Positions 1-7,579 of a DNA stretch of 29,267 bases are shown here, one piece after another. The stretch's first letter is position 1; the number at the start of each line of letters is the position of its first letter. A model generated the notes under the pieces. The model was given only the letters and a program-made list of their open reading frames with translations. It ran no database searches and was not told the origin of the DNA. Position numbers and translations under genes: made by a program. This stretch comes from an uncultured Romboutsia sp. (lineage in GTDB: Bacteria; Bacillota; Clostridia; Peptostreptococcales; Peptostreptococcaceae), in assembly GCA_937907205.1 (NCBI GenBank), contig CALESE010000103.1, forward strand, positions 1 through 29,267, read 5' to 3'.

Positions 1-36
1 GGCAACTGCCTGGAAGAGTAAGACGTAGCCACGTAA
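1..36 (+). rRNA. rrf: 5S ribosomal RNA, 3' end only (partial)
   Basis: The first ~36 bases match the 3' third of bacterial 5S rRNA: a GG-ACTGC stretch, then GGAAGAGTAAGACG (the GAGAGTAGG-type segment of helices IV/V and loop E), then a GTAGCC closing segment. The 5' part lies outside the window, so helix I pairing cannot be checked and the 3' end is approximate. A run of seven T residues follows at about 40-46, as expected at the end of an rRNA operon. This places the window just downstream of an rrn operon. Confidence 0.7.
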
Positions 37-152
37 TCTTTTTTTATGTTTAAATTTAGTAATTGCAAATAATCAGGATATTTATATTAATATTGGTAAA
101 ACTATATAAAAATAGTTATTAGCTAGTCAAAATTATATAGGAGTGAAATTTT

Positions 153-343
153 ATGAAAAGTCTTGCATTAATACTTGCAATAATAGGGCTCTTAATTGGG
201 GTATAATAGGTTTCTTTGGATTAGATTTAATAGGAAATCTTTTTGGAGGAACATATTCTGCTATAAGTAGAGTTATATATTCCATAGTTGGTATAGCAGG
301 GATATATTTAATATTTACAGGATTCTCAAATAATGATAAGTAG
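153..343 (+). pseudogene. DUF378 family small membrane protein, frameshifted
   Basis: The start is ATG at 153, because AGGAG at 139-143 sits 9 bases upstream. That frame reads MKSLALILAIIG and then hits TAA at 204. The next frame continues with ALNWGIIGFFGLDL...LFGG...SRVIYSIVGIAGIYLI up to the TAG at 341-343. Joined, they give the usual DUF378 layout: a first membrane segment, the IIGxLNWG motif, GLFGxDLV-like residues, SR(I/V)xYxxVGLAGLY and a second membrane segment, about 63 residues. One base is missing at the GGG run at 186-188. A GTG at 143 opens the second frame but overlaps the ribosome binding site, so it is not a credible start. The lesion may be a real single-base deletion or a homopolymer sequencing error. 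The function of the family is unknown. Confidence 0.7.
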
Positions 344-351
344 ATATTATT

Positions 352-387
352 AAGCCGTTGATTTAAATTAAGTCAACGGCTTTTATT
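352..387 (+). terminator. Rho-independent terminator after the DUF378 gene
   Basis: AAGCCGTTGA (352-361) pairs perfectly with TCAACGGCTT (373-382) around an 11-base AT loop, followed by TTATTTTA. It is a 10-bp stem with a T tract directly after the DUF378 stop. Confidence 0.85.
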
Positions 388-500
388 TTATAATTTTAGG
401 TATTAATTAAAATAATGAAATATGTAAAAAAAGGATAGATATTTGATATTATTAGATGTACTTTATATGAATTTAGATTATCATCAATAAGGAGAAATAT

Positions 501-1910
501 ATGAAAAAAACAATAATAAATGAATTGAGTGAAATCGTAGACAAGGATTTAATTTCATTTCATGTTCCAGGACATAAATTAGGTAAAATATATGATAGAT
601 TAGGATATACACCAATTCTAGAAAAAATGTATAAAATGGATACAACTGAAATAATAGGCACAGATAATTTGCATTTGCCAGAAGGTATAATAAGAAAATC
701 TCAACAAAGAGCTTCAGAGGCTTTTAAAAGTGATTATACATATTATTTAATAAATGGTACTACTTGTGGAATACAAGCCTCTATAATGGCTATATGTTAT
801 CCTAAAGATAAGCTAATAGTAAATAGAGATTGTCATCAATCTGTTATAAATGGATGTATTCTAGGAGATATAAAACCTGTATATATAAATTCAAATATAA
901 ATAAAGAAAATAATATAATTAATGGAGTTAATATAAATGAAGTTATAAATGTAATAAATAGCAACCTAGATGCAAAGGCAATATTACTTACATATCCAAC
1001 TTATTATGGTTGTACTTATGACTTAAAAACAATTTGTGATTATGCACACAATAAAAACATGGTAGTGATAATAGATGAAGCACATGGAGCACATTTAGGT
1101 TTAAGTGATGAACTTCCACAGACAGCTTTAGAACAAGGAGCAGATATAGTTATACAAAGTACACATAAGACTTTACCTTCATTTACTCAGTCATCAATGA
1201 TACATACAAAAGGAAGTAGAGTGGATAATAATAGATTAGAAGTAAATTTAAGGATGATACAATCATCAAGTCCTTCATATACATTAATGGCATCGTTAGA
1301 ATTGGCTGTAGATATATATATTAATAGTGGAAAAGAATTAATGAATGAGTTGCTATTTAATATATATAAATTTAAGGATAATATAAAAAGTAAAATACCT
1401 ATTAATATATATAATGATTATGATAAAACAAAAATTTTCATTGAATCAAAAAAATTAGGGTTAACTGGGTATAAGTTAGAAGAAGTTCTTAGATATAAAT
1501 ACAATATACAAGTAGAATTATCAAATTATTACGGAATATTATTAATATGTACTATAGGTAATATAAGCAAGGATTTTGATATATTAGAAAAGGCTTTAAT
1601 AGATATATATAATAAATGTAATGATGAAATATATATAGAAGAAATAATATATCCAAAAGATATACCTATTCAAGCATTAACTCCTAGAGAAGCATTTTAT
1701 AAACCTAAAAAAAGTGTTAAAATATATGAAAGTGTAGGAAAAATATCTGGAGAATATATAATTCCTTATCCACCTGGTATAAGTTTATTATCACCAGGTG
1801 AAATCATAAGTAAAGATATAATAGATTATATGTTATATTGTAGCAAAAAAGGTATGAGTGTAAATGGAATAAAAGATTCTAGCTTAGAGTTTATACAAAT
1901 TATAGATTAG
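501..1910 (+). CDS. Orn/Lys/Arg decarboxylase family PLP enzyme (YaaO-like)
   Basis: A 469-residue fold-type I PLP enzyme of the Orn/Lys/Arg decarboxylase group. Visible motifs: FHVPGHKLG near the N-terminus, GTDNLHLPEG, the LINGTTCGIQ cofactor-phosphate segment, NRDCHQSV, LTYPTYYG, the DEAHGAHLG aspartate segment (D192) and STHKTLPSFTQ with the Schiff-base lysine at about K223. The C-terminal domain has TPREAFY and IPYPPGISLLSPGE. The length fits the short Gram-positive group (B. subtilis YaaO/SpeA type) that lacks the N-terminal wing domain of the E. coli inducible enzymes. The start follows AAGGAG at about 490. In Bacillus a member of this family also sits directly before tmk, so the position is conserved. 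The substrate (arginine, lysine or ornithine, giving agmatine, cadaverine or putrescine) cannot be read from the sequence. Confidence 0.85.
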   Translation: MKKTIINELSEIVDKDLISFHVPGHKLGKIYDRLGYTPILEKMYKMDTTEIIGTDNLHLPEGIIRKSQQRASEAFKSDYTYYLINGTTCGIQASIMAICYPKDKLIVNRDCHQSVINGCILGDIKPVYINSNINKENNIINGVNINEVINVINSNLDAKAILLTYPTYYGCTYDLKTICDYAHNKNMVVIIDEAHGAHLGLSDELPQTALEQGADIVIQSTHKTLPSFTQSSMIHTKGSRVDNNRLEVNLRMIQSSSPSYTLMASLELAVDIYINSGKELMNELLFNIYKFKDNIKSKIPINIYNDYDKTKIFIESKKLGLTGYKLEEVLRYKYNIQVELSNYYGILLICTIGNISKDFDILEKALIDIYNKCNDEIYIEEIIYPKDIPIQALTPREAFYKPKKSVKIYESVGKISGEYIIPYPPGISLLSPGEIISKDIIDYMLYCSKKGMSVNGIKDSSLEFIQIID

Positions 1911-2002
1911 TTATAAAAATTTTAATTATATGAATTTAATAAGAGAGATAGGTATTAATTAAAAATAATACAAGATATATGATAGATATATCAATAGTTA
2001 TA

Positions 2003-2054
2003 AGGAGGTGAAATCTGATTAAATTATAAGCATAAGTTTTAATCAGGATAGAAT
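2003..2054 (+). promoter_or_regulatory. Distant Shine-Dalgarno and hairpin ahead of tmk
   Basis: A very strong AGGAGGTG lies at 2003-2010, 44 bases before the tmk ATG, and no ORF starts at a normal distance from it (GTG at 2008 gives only four codons). Between them CTGATTAAA (2015-2023) pairs with TTTAATCAG (2038-2046), a 9-bp stem with a 14-base loop. Folding would remove 32 bases and leave about 12 between the strong site and the ATG. A weak AGGA (2045-2048) lies 6 bases before the ATG, with its first two bases inside the stem. In-frame TAG at 2049 excludes an upstream start. The role is inferred. Confidence 0.5.
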
Positions 2055-2744
2055 ATGAGCGGTAAGTTAATAATTATAGAGAGTGGATCAGATGCAAGTG
2101 GTAAGGCTACTCAAACTAGAAAATTATATGAAAGACTTTTAACAGATGGATATAATATAAAAAAGGTAGAATATCCAAATTATAAATCAGAATCATCATC
2201 TTTAGTAAAAATGTATTTAAGAGGAGATTTTGGCTCAAAGGCAAGTGATATTGATCCATATGTATCGTCTACTTTTTTCGCAGCAGATAGATATGCTTCA
2301 TATAAAACAGAATGGGAAGATTTCTATAAAAATGATGGAATAATATTATCAGATAGATATACAACATCTAATATGGTTCACCAAGCATCTAAGATGGATG
2401 AAGGTAATAGAGATAAGTACTTAGACTGGTTATTTGATTATGAATTTAACCTTTACAAAATACCTAAGCCAGATTGTGTAATATTTTTAGATGTTCCAAT
2501 TGAGTTTAGTAAAAAACTTATGGAGAATAGAAAAAATAAATTTACTGGCGAAGATAAAAAGGATATTCATGAAAGTGATTTAAAATATCTAGAAAGTTCT
2601 TATAATAATGCATTATATATAGCAGATAAGTATAATTGGAAAAAAATAAAGTGTGTTGAAAATAATAATTTAAGAAGTATAGATGATATACATGAAGAAA
2701 TTTATAAAATAGTTATAGATAGTATACAATCTATGGAGAGGTAA
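2055..2744 (+). CDS. tmk: Thymidylate kinase (dTMP kinase)
   Basis: A 229-residue P-loop kinase that converts dTMP to dTDP, the last specific step toward dTTP. The P-loop is at residues 11-19, GSDASGKAT, following the hydrophobic strand KLIIIES. This differs from the common GxDGxGKST by Ala-Ser for Gly-x and Ala for Ser. The nucleoside-binding DRY is at 100-102, with HQASKMD after it, and a VIFLDVP strand sits near 143. A lid-like region ENRKNKFTGEDKKDIHE follows. The gene lies between the decarboxylase and holB, as in Bacillus, and holB begins 2 bases after its stop, so the two are co-translated. The P-loop form is, from memory, typical of clostridial Tmk proteins, and I read it as an active enzyme. 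The start is fixed by a TAG just upstream. Confidence 0.88.
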   Translation: MSGKLIIIESGSDASGKATQTRKLYERLLTDGYNIKKVEYPNYKSESSSLVKMYLRGDFGSKASDIDPYVSSTFFAADRYASYKTEWEDFYKNDGIILSDRYTTSNMVHQASKMDEGNRDKYLDWLFDYEFNLYKIPKPDCVIFLDVPIEFSKKLMENRKNKFTGEDKKDIHESDLKYLESSYNNALYIADKYNWKKIKCVENNNLRSIDDIHEEIYKIVIDSIQSMER

Positions 2745-2746
2745 AA

Positions 2747-3682
2747 ATGTATTTTGATAATATAATAGGGCAAGATTTTGCTAAGAAATATTTACGAAAT
2801 TCAATAAAAAATGATAAGATAAATCATGCATATATGTTTGAAGGAATAGAGGGTATAGGCAAAAAAACATTTACAAAAGAACTATCAAAGATATTATTAC
2901 AGATAGAAAATATAGATAATAGCCCAGATTATATAAATATAATTCCAGATGGAAATAGCATAAAGATAGCCCAAATAAGGAAATTACAAACAGATATTAT
3001 AGTAAAGCCACATAAAGACTATAAAATATATATAATAAATTCTGCTGAAAAAATGACTATAGAAGCTCAAAATGCTTTATTAAAGACATTAGAAGAGCCT
3101 CCTGAGTATGCTATAATAATTTTAATTACAACTAACAAAGAAAGTTTACTAGATACAATCAAATCTAGATGTGAAATAATAAAATTTTTACCTATTGGAA
3201 CAATAGATTTAAAAAACTATTTAATTAAAAATGGAATAGATAATTCAAGAGCTCAGTTGTTATCAGTATTTTCAAGAGGAAGTATATCTAAAGCATTAGA
3301 ACTATCAGAATCATCCGATTTTGCAATAATGAGAGAAGATATCCAAGAATATATACAAACTATATTAGATAAAAATTTAGTTAAGATATTAGATATACCT
3401 TCTAATATGGAAAAATATAAAAAAGATATTATTAGTGTATTAGATATATTAGTAAATTACTTTAGAGATATAATGATGTTGAAGGAAAATATAGATAGAA
3501 ATATGATAATAAATGCAGATAAAATTGTATTTATACAAAATATGAGTAAAAGGGTTACTTATTCTCAAGTATCTAAAATATTAGATATAATAGAAGATAC
3601 AAAGATAAAGATAATAAGCAACTGTAACTTTAATATAAGTATACAAGTTATGGCTTTAAATATATACGAGGTGATCAAATGA
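2747..3682 (+). CDS. holB: DNA polymerase III delta' subunit
   Basis: A 311-residue AAA+ clamp-loader subunit. It opens with the family hallmark FDNIIGQDFAKKYL (residues 3-16) and HAYMFEG, then a P-loop GIEGIGKKT (33-41). EKMTIEAQNALLKTLEEPPE (101-120) is the conserved sensor/linker stretch of delta' and DnaX proteins, and SRC stands at 140-142. The cysteine zinc module usual in clamp-loader subunits is absent: there is no CxxC between the P-loop and SRC, and this segment is unusually short. The protein would hold the sliding-clamp loader together with delta and tau at the replisome. It is preceded by tmk (2-base gap, GAGAGG before the ATG) and overlaps ricT by four bases (ATGA), so it is part of one operon. 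Confidence 0.9.
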   Translation: MYFDNIIGQDFAKKYLRNSIKNDKINHAYMFEGIEGIGKKTFTKELSKILLQIENIDNSPDYINIIPDGNSIKIAQIRKLQTDIIVKPHKDYKIYIINSAEKMTIEAQNALLKTLEEPPEYAIIILITTNKESLLDTIKSRCEIIKFLPIGTIDLKNYLIKNGIDNSRAQLLSVFSRGSISKALELSESSDFAIMREDIQEYIQTILDKNLVKILDIPSNMEKYKKDIISVLDILVNYFRDIMMLKENIDRNMIINADKIVFIQNMSKRVTYSQVSKILDIIEDTKIKIISNCNFNISIQVMALNIYEVIK

Positions 3683-4560
3683 TAAATATTGTGGGAGTTA
3701 GATTTAAAAATGCAGGTAAAATATACTACTTTGATCCAGTAGAATTTGAAGTAGAAAAGGATAGAGATGTAGTAGTTGAGACCGCAAGGGGATTAGAGTA
3801 TGGAACAATTGTTGTAGGACCAAAAGAGATAGATGAAGAAGAATTGTTATCATCACTAAAACCTATAATAAGATTAGCAACAGAGGAAGATACTAAGATA
3901 TATAATGAAAACAAAGAAAAAGCTAAAGAAACATTTGAATTATGTCAACAGAAAATAAAAGAGCATAATTTAACAATGTATTTAATAGATTGCGAGTATA
4001 CATTTGATAGAAACAAATTGATATTTTACTTTACAGCAGAAGGTAGAATAGATTTTAGAGATCTAGTAAAAGATTTAGCTGCTATATTTAAGACTAGAAT
4101 AGAGCTAAGACAAATAGGAGTTAGAGATGAAGCTAAATCAATAGGGGGACTTGGTCCATGTGGTAGAAGCTTATGTTGTTCATCTTGGCTTGGAGATTTC
4201 CAACCAGTGTCTATTAAGATGGCAAAAGATCAAAGTTTATCATTGAATCCTACAAAGATTTCTGGTATATGTGGAAGACTGTTTTGTTGCTTAAAATATG
4301 AACATGATGTATATGCAGAAGCAATAGATAGTATGCCAGTAGTTGGATCTTTAGTAAAAGTAAATGAATCTAAAGGTAAGGTAATAGAGATAAATCCACT
4401 TCTTGAACAAGTTAGAATAGAGTTCAATGATAAAACAATAAAGATTTGTCATAAAGAAGAAGTTAAAGTGCTTCAAGAACCTAAGAAACAATCAAATAAT
4501 TTGAGAGCAGAAGGATTGGATGAAGATACAATAAGAGAGTTAAAAAAATTAGAAGACTAA
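3679..4560 (+). CDS. ricT: RicT/YaaT, PSP1-domain Ric complex subunit
   Basis: A 293-residue PSP1 C-terminal domain protein. The diagnostic segment is GGLGPCGRSLCCSSWL followed by ISGICGRLFCCLKYE: cysteines 161, 166, 167 and 198, 203, 204 form two CxxxxCC motifs, which in the Bacillus Ric complex (RicA, RicF, RicT) bind iron-sulfur clusters. In Bacillus the complex affects Spo0A phosphorylation, competence, biofilm and RNase Y-dependent mRNA processing. The partners RicA and RicF are not in this window. ATGA overlap with holB shows translational coupling, and a strong terminator follows directly, so this is the last gene of the decarboxylase/tmk/holB/ricT unit. The C-terminal tail (after about residue 265) is charged and probably flexible. 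Confidence 0.9.
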   Translation: MINIVGVRFKNAGKIYYFDPVEFEVEKDRDVVVETARGLEYGTIVVGPKEIDEEELLSSLKPIIRLATEEDTKIYNENKEKAKETFELCQQKIKEHNLTMYLIDCEYTFDRNKLIFYFTAEGRIDFRDLVKDLAAIFKTRIELRQIGVRDEAKSIGGLGPCGRSLCCSSWLGDFQPVSIKMAKDQSLSLNPTKISGICGRLFCCLKYEHDVYAEAIDSMPVVGSLVKVNESKGKVIEINPLLEQVRIEFNDKTIKICHKEEVKVLQEPKKQSNNLRAEGLDEDTIRELKKLED

Positions 4561-4565
4561 TTAAG

Positions 4566-4591
4566 GGGGTAGGATTTTTCCTACCTTTTTT
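4566..4591 (+). terminator. Rho-independent terminator after ricT
   Basis: GGTAGGA (4568-4574) pairs with TCCTACC (4579-4585) around a TTTT loop, followed by six T residues, only a few bases after the ricT stop. Confidence 0.88.
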
Positions 4592-4635
4592 AAAGAGACA
4601 ATTTATCAGTTATAAACGTATTAAAGGAGATATTT

Positions 4636-5385
4636 ATGGAAATAAAGTTAAAAGACACAGAGAGAATAGATGATTTACAGTTAAAAGGATTAAGATTAAT
4701 ACAAGATAAAACAGGATTTTGCTTTGGTGTAGACGCTGTATTATTAGCTAATTTTGCGAAAGTAAAAAGAGGGGCAAAAGTTGTTGATTTAGGAACAGGT
4801 ACAGGAATTATACCAATGCTTATAGCTGGTAAAAGTGAAGCAAGTGAGATAATAGGGGTAGAAATACAAGAAGAAGTATATGAAATGGCCACTAGATCAG
4901 TAAGGCTTAATAATTTAGAAGATAGAGTTAGAATTATAAACGCAGATATAAAAACAATAGATAAAGAATTAGAGGTACATGGATATCATGTAGTAACTTC
5001 AAATCCGCCATATATGCATACGGACGGAATAAAAAACCCTAATGATAAAAAAGCAATATCAAGACATGAAGTATTATGTAATTTAGAAGATGTAATAAGA
5101 GCAGCTTCAAGGCTTACAATGCCTAAAGGAAAATTCTTTATGATACATAGACCTACTAGATTAGTAGATATAATAGATTTAGGTAGAAAATATAGATTAG
5201 AGCCTAAACAAATTCAATTCATACATCCAAGAGCAAATAAAGCTCCAAACTTAATGTTAGTTGAGTTTGCTAAAGATGGAAGACCAGAACTTAAAATACT
5301 TGATCCATTATATGTATATGGAGAAGATGGAAATTACACAGAAGAATTAAAAGCAATTTATGCAAATGAAGATATAGGAGAATAA
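4636..5385 (+). CDS. trmN6: tRNA1(Val) adenine-37 N6-methyltransferase family (YabB/TrmN6)
   Basis: A 249-residue SAM-dependent class I methyltransferase. Motif I is VVDLGTGTGIIP (49-60), the acidic end of strand 2 is GVEIQEE (74-80), and the catalytic SNPPY (122-126) is the NPPY signature of enzymes that methylate exocyclic amino groups of adenine. The N-terminal region has GFCFGVDAVLLANFA, shared by the TrmN6/YabB group, and RHEVLCNLEDVI follows motif IV. Its place between ricT and rsmI matches Bacillus yabB. An AAGGAG site lies about 8 bases before the ATG, and rsmI starts 3 bases after its stop. The tRNA target is inferred from the family, not shown by the sequence. Confidence 0.82.
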   Translation: MEIKLKDTERIDDLQLKGLRLIQDKTGFCFGVDAVLLANFAKVKRGAKVVDLGTGTGIIPMLIAGKSEASEIIGVEIQEEVYEMATRSVRLNNLEDRVRIINADIKTIDKELEVHGYHVVTSNPPYMHTDGIKNPNDKKAISRHEVLCNLEDVIRAASRLTMPKGKFFMIHRPTRLVDIIDLGRKYRLEPKQIQFIHPRANKAPNLMLVEFAKDGRPELKILDPLYVYGEDGNYTEELKAIYANEDIGE

Positions 5386-5388
5386 TAA

Positions 5389-6222
5389 ATGAGCGGTAAG
5401 TTATATATATGTCCCACACCTATAGGTAACTTAGAAGATATGACTTATAGAAGTGTAAGAATTTTAAATGAAGTAGATTTAATAGCAGCAGAAGATACTA
5501 GACATAGCATAAAGCTTTTAAATCATTTTAATATATCAAAACCATTAACAAGTTATCATGATCATAATAAAGATACAAAAGGTAACTATTTAATAGATAA
5601 ACTACTAGATGGTGAAAATATAGCATTAGTAAGTGATGCTGGTATGCCAGGTATATCTGATCCAGGAGAAGAAATAATAAAGCAAGCAATAGAAAATAAT
5701 ATAGAAGTAGAAGTGCTTCCAGGTGCCACAGCATCTATAACTGCATTAGTTGGATCAGGTCTTAATACATCCAAATTTGTATTTGAAGGTTTTTTAGATA
5801 GAGATAAGAAGCTAAGAAGGGCTAGATTGGAAGAAATAAAAGAAGAAGATAAAACTATAATTTTTTATGAGTCACCTCATAGAATAAAAGATACTCTAAA
5901 AGATATGTTAAAAATATTAGGAAATAGAAAGATATCAGTTAATAGAGAATTAACTAAGAAATACCAAGAAATAATAAGAACAGATATAGAAAGTATAGTA
6001 GAATTATTCAATGAAAAAGAAATAAAAGGAGAATTTGTTTTAATTGTAGAAGGTTTTAATGGAGAAAAAACTATTAAAAATAACTATGAAGACCTTAGTG
6101 AAAGAGAATATGTAATAACATTAATTGAAGAAGGTTTAAGTAAAAAAGATGCAATTAAAACTGTATGTAAAGACAGAAAATTAAAAAAAGATGTAGTATA
6201 TAAGCAAGTATTAGATTTATAA
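5389..6222 (+). CDS. rsmI: 16S rRNA (cytidine-1402-2'-O)-methyltransferase
   Basis: A 277-residue tetrapyrrole-methylase-fold enzyme that 2'-O-methylates C1402 in the decoding centre of 16S rRNA. Signature motifs in order: CPTPIGNLEDMTYRS (8-22), AAEDTRHS (33-40), the SAM-binding ALVSDAGMPGISDPGE (79-94), LPGATASITALVGSGL (about 113-128), the FVFEGFLDR segment and FYESPHRI. The length is normal for the family. The start is tightly spaced after trmN6 with a weak site (ATAGGAG) overlapping the end of that gene, so expression probably depends on read-through and coupling. The product acts in the cytoplasm on the 30S subunit. Confidence 0.92.
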   Translation: MSGKLYICPTPIGNLEDMTYRSVRILNEVDLIAAEDTRHSIKLLNHFNISKPLTSYHDHNKDTKGNYLIDKLLDGENIALVSDAGMPGISDPGEEIIKQAIENNIEVEVLPGATASITALVGSGLNTSKFVFEGFLDRDKKLRRARLEEIKEEDKTIIFYESPHRIKDTLKDMLKILGNRKISVNRELTKKYQEIIRTDIESIVELFNEKEIKGEFVLIVEGFNGEKTIKNNYEDLSEREYVITLIEEGLSKKDAIKTVCKDRKLKKDVVYKQVLDL

Positions 6223-6239
6223 AATCTGGAGTGATGTAT

Positions 6240-6938
6240 ATGAACCAATATAAAAAGCTATTAAATAACTTAAGTAGTAATAAAATATATGATTATATTC
6301 GTAGTTTGAATGACAGTAAAGAACTAGAGAATTTAATACCACAAGTAAAAGATATGAAATTAGTTGGAGAGTGTAAGTATCATAAAGTAAATGTATATGA
6401 ACATTCTTTAAATGCACTTGAAGAATTAGAAACTATTTTAGATGAAGAAAATTTTTTTGATAGTCATTTAAAACATAAAGTAATGAGTTATCTAAACACT
6501 GAAATAGAAGATAATTTAACTAATTTAGATATACTTAAGTTAGGTATATTTTTACATGATATAGGAAAGCCATACAGCAAGACGGTTGATGAAAATCAAA
6601 GAGTTCATTTTAGAGGACATGAAATAATAGGTGAAAATATATCATTTGAATTAGGAAATAAATTTGAGTTATCTAAAAAAAATATAGAATTACTATGCAA
6701 ACTTGTAAGACATCACATGATACTTTTAATATTTTATAAAACTAATGATATACCTAAAGATAAGTTATTTGATATATTTAGTATGTTAAATGATGATATT
6801 ATAGGAGCAATGATATTAGGATATGTAGATATAGTATCAACAAGAAGACTTTTAAATCCTAAAGAAGATATGAATATAATAAAATCATATATGAATTATA
6901 TATTAACTGTATACTTCTATGGATATAAAAAAAATTAA
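6240..6938 (+). CDS. HD-domain phosphohydrolase-like protein
   Basis: A 232-residue HD-superfamily protein. Candidate metal ligands from this start: H55 (NVYEHSLNAL), the HD pair H106-D107 in GIFLHDIGKP, H127 (FRGHEIIG) and H158/H159 (VRHHM). The segment LHDIGKP...RFRGHE-like...GHEIIG resembles the HD part of clostridial tRNA nucleotidyltransferase/poly(A) polymerase-type proteins, but no nucleotidyltransferase domain is present. I choose ATG 6240 because GGAG at 6228-6231 is 8 bases upstream. The GTG at 6231 overlaps that site and the ATG at 6234 is too near. It follows rsmI by 17 bases and ends before a terminator. The substrate is unknown (nucleotide or RNA phosphoester hydrolysis is possible). 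Confidence 0.75.
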   Translation: MNQYKKLLNNLSSNKIYDYIRSLNDSKELENLIPQVKDMKLVGECKYHKVNVYEHSLNALEELETILDEENFFDSHLKHKVMSYLNTEIEDNLTNLDILKLGIFLHDIGKPYSKTVDENQRVHFRGHEIIGENISFELGNKFELSKKNIELLCKLVRHHMILLIFYKTNDIPKDKLFDIFSMLNDDIIGAMILGYVDIVSTRRLLNPKEDMNIIKSYMNYILTVYFYGYKKN

Positions 6939-6949
6939 TAAATGCAAAA

Positions 6950-6986
6950 ATAGGCCTATAAATATTTATATCATAGGTCTATTTTT
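6950..6986 (+). terminator. Terminator after the HD-domain gene
   Basis: ATAGGCCTAT (6950-6959) pairs with ATAGGTCTAT (6973-6982), 10 bp with one G-T wobble, followed by TTTTTATG. It closes the trmN6-rsmI-HD unit and faces the convergent minus-strand operon. Confidence 0.75.
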
Positions 6987-7079
6987 ATGTTCTAGGAAAA
7001 CTATATTGAATTAATAATTGTGGATAAACTATTAAACATAGTTATAGAAATATACTGGCTTTGAAAGTAAAATGAAATG

Positions 7080-7101
7080 TTTCGCTGACATAGTCGCTAA
7101 A
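7080..7101. repeat. Imperfect inverted repeat in the convergent gap
   Basis: A 22-base stretch, TTTCGCTGAC-ATA-GTCGCTAAA, folds on itself with a 3-base loop, GAC/GTC pairing, a bulged A, GC/GC pairing, one mismatch and AAA/TTT. It lies just beyond the stop of the minus-strand regulator. Neither side has a convincing T tract, and its GC content is higher than the surroundings. It may be a weak terminator for the minus operon or a small dispersed palindrome. Confidence 0.35.
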
Positions 7102-7115
7102 GCAAATCGAATTTT

Positions 7116-7544
7116 TTATAAAATTGATTTTGATTGAATTGGTGTAGATAATATAACAGAAGTTTTGGTAGAACCAATTTCTTTTATAGAATCTATAACT
7201 TCTTCAAGTTCATACATATCTTTAACGATAACCTTTAAAACAGAACAATCATCACCTGTTATATGATGACACTCTACTATCCTAGGATCTTTACGAGCTT
7301 CATTAATAAATTTTTTATACATATTATTCGGTAAAGAAATATGTATAAATGCCTTTATAACCCTTCCCAAAGCATCAGGACTTATTATAGCTTTGTATCC
7401 TTCTATGATTCCTGATTCCTCTAATTTTTTTACTCTTTCTGAAACTGCTGGAGAAGTTAGTCCAACTATTTTACCTAAATCTTTCATAGAAATCCTACCA
7501 TCTTCTTGTAGTATTTCTATAATTTTGTGGTCAGTCATATCCAT
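7116..7544 (-). CDS. Lrp/AsnC family transcriptional regulator
   Basis: A 142-residue protein with the Lrp/AsnC plan: an N-terminal winged helix (residues 3-50, DHKIIEILQEDGRISMKDLGKI then GLTSPAVSERVKKLEESGIIEGY) and a C-terminal RAM ligand/oligomer domain with HHITGDDCSVLKVIVKDMYELE. The recognition helix TSPAVSERVKKLE is typical. The start is preceded on the minus strand by AGGGGGGAT about 7 bases away. It begins 35 bases after the stop of pncB on the same strand, so the two are probably one transcript. The regulated genes and the ligand are unknown. Autoregulation and control of the neighbouring NAD salvage gene or of amino acid genes are both possible. Confidence 0.85.
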   Translation of the reverse strand: MDMTDHKIIEILQEDGRISMKDLGKIVGLTSPAVSERVKKLEESGIIEGYKAIISPDALGRVIKAFIHISLPNNMYKKFINEARKDPRIVECHHITGDDCSVLKVIVKDMYELEEVIDSIKEIGSTKTSVILSTPIQSKSIL

Positions 7545-7579
7545 TTGTGAATCCCCCCTAAATTAAGATGATATATTAC

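Noticed and set aside
143..343. Full-length open frame from GTG 143 over the DUF378 gene
   Set aside because: The GTG overlaps the AGGAG ribosome site, and the first 15 residues are not membrane-like. The correct N-terminus is encoded from ATG 153 in another frame, so the open frame is a result of the frameshift.
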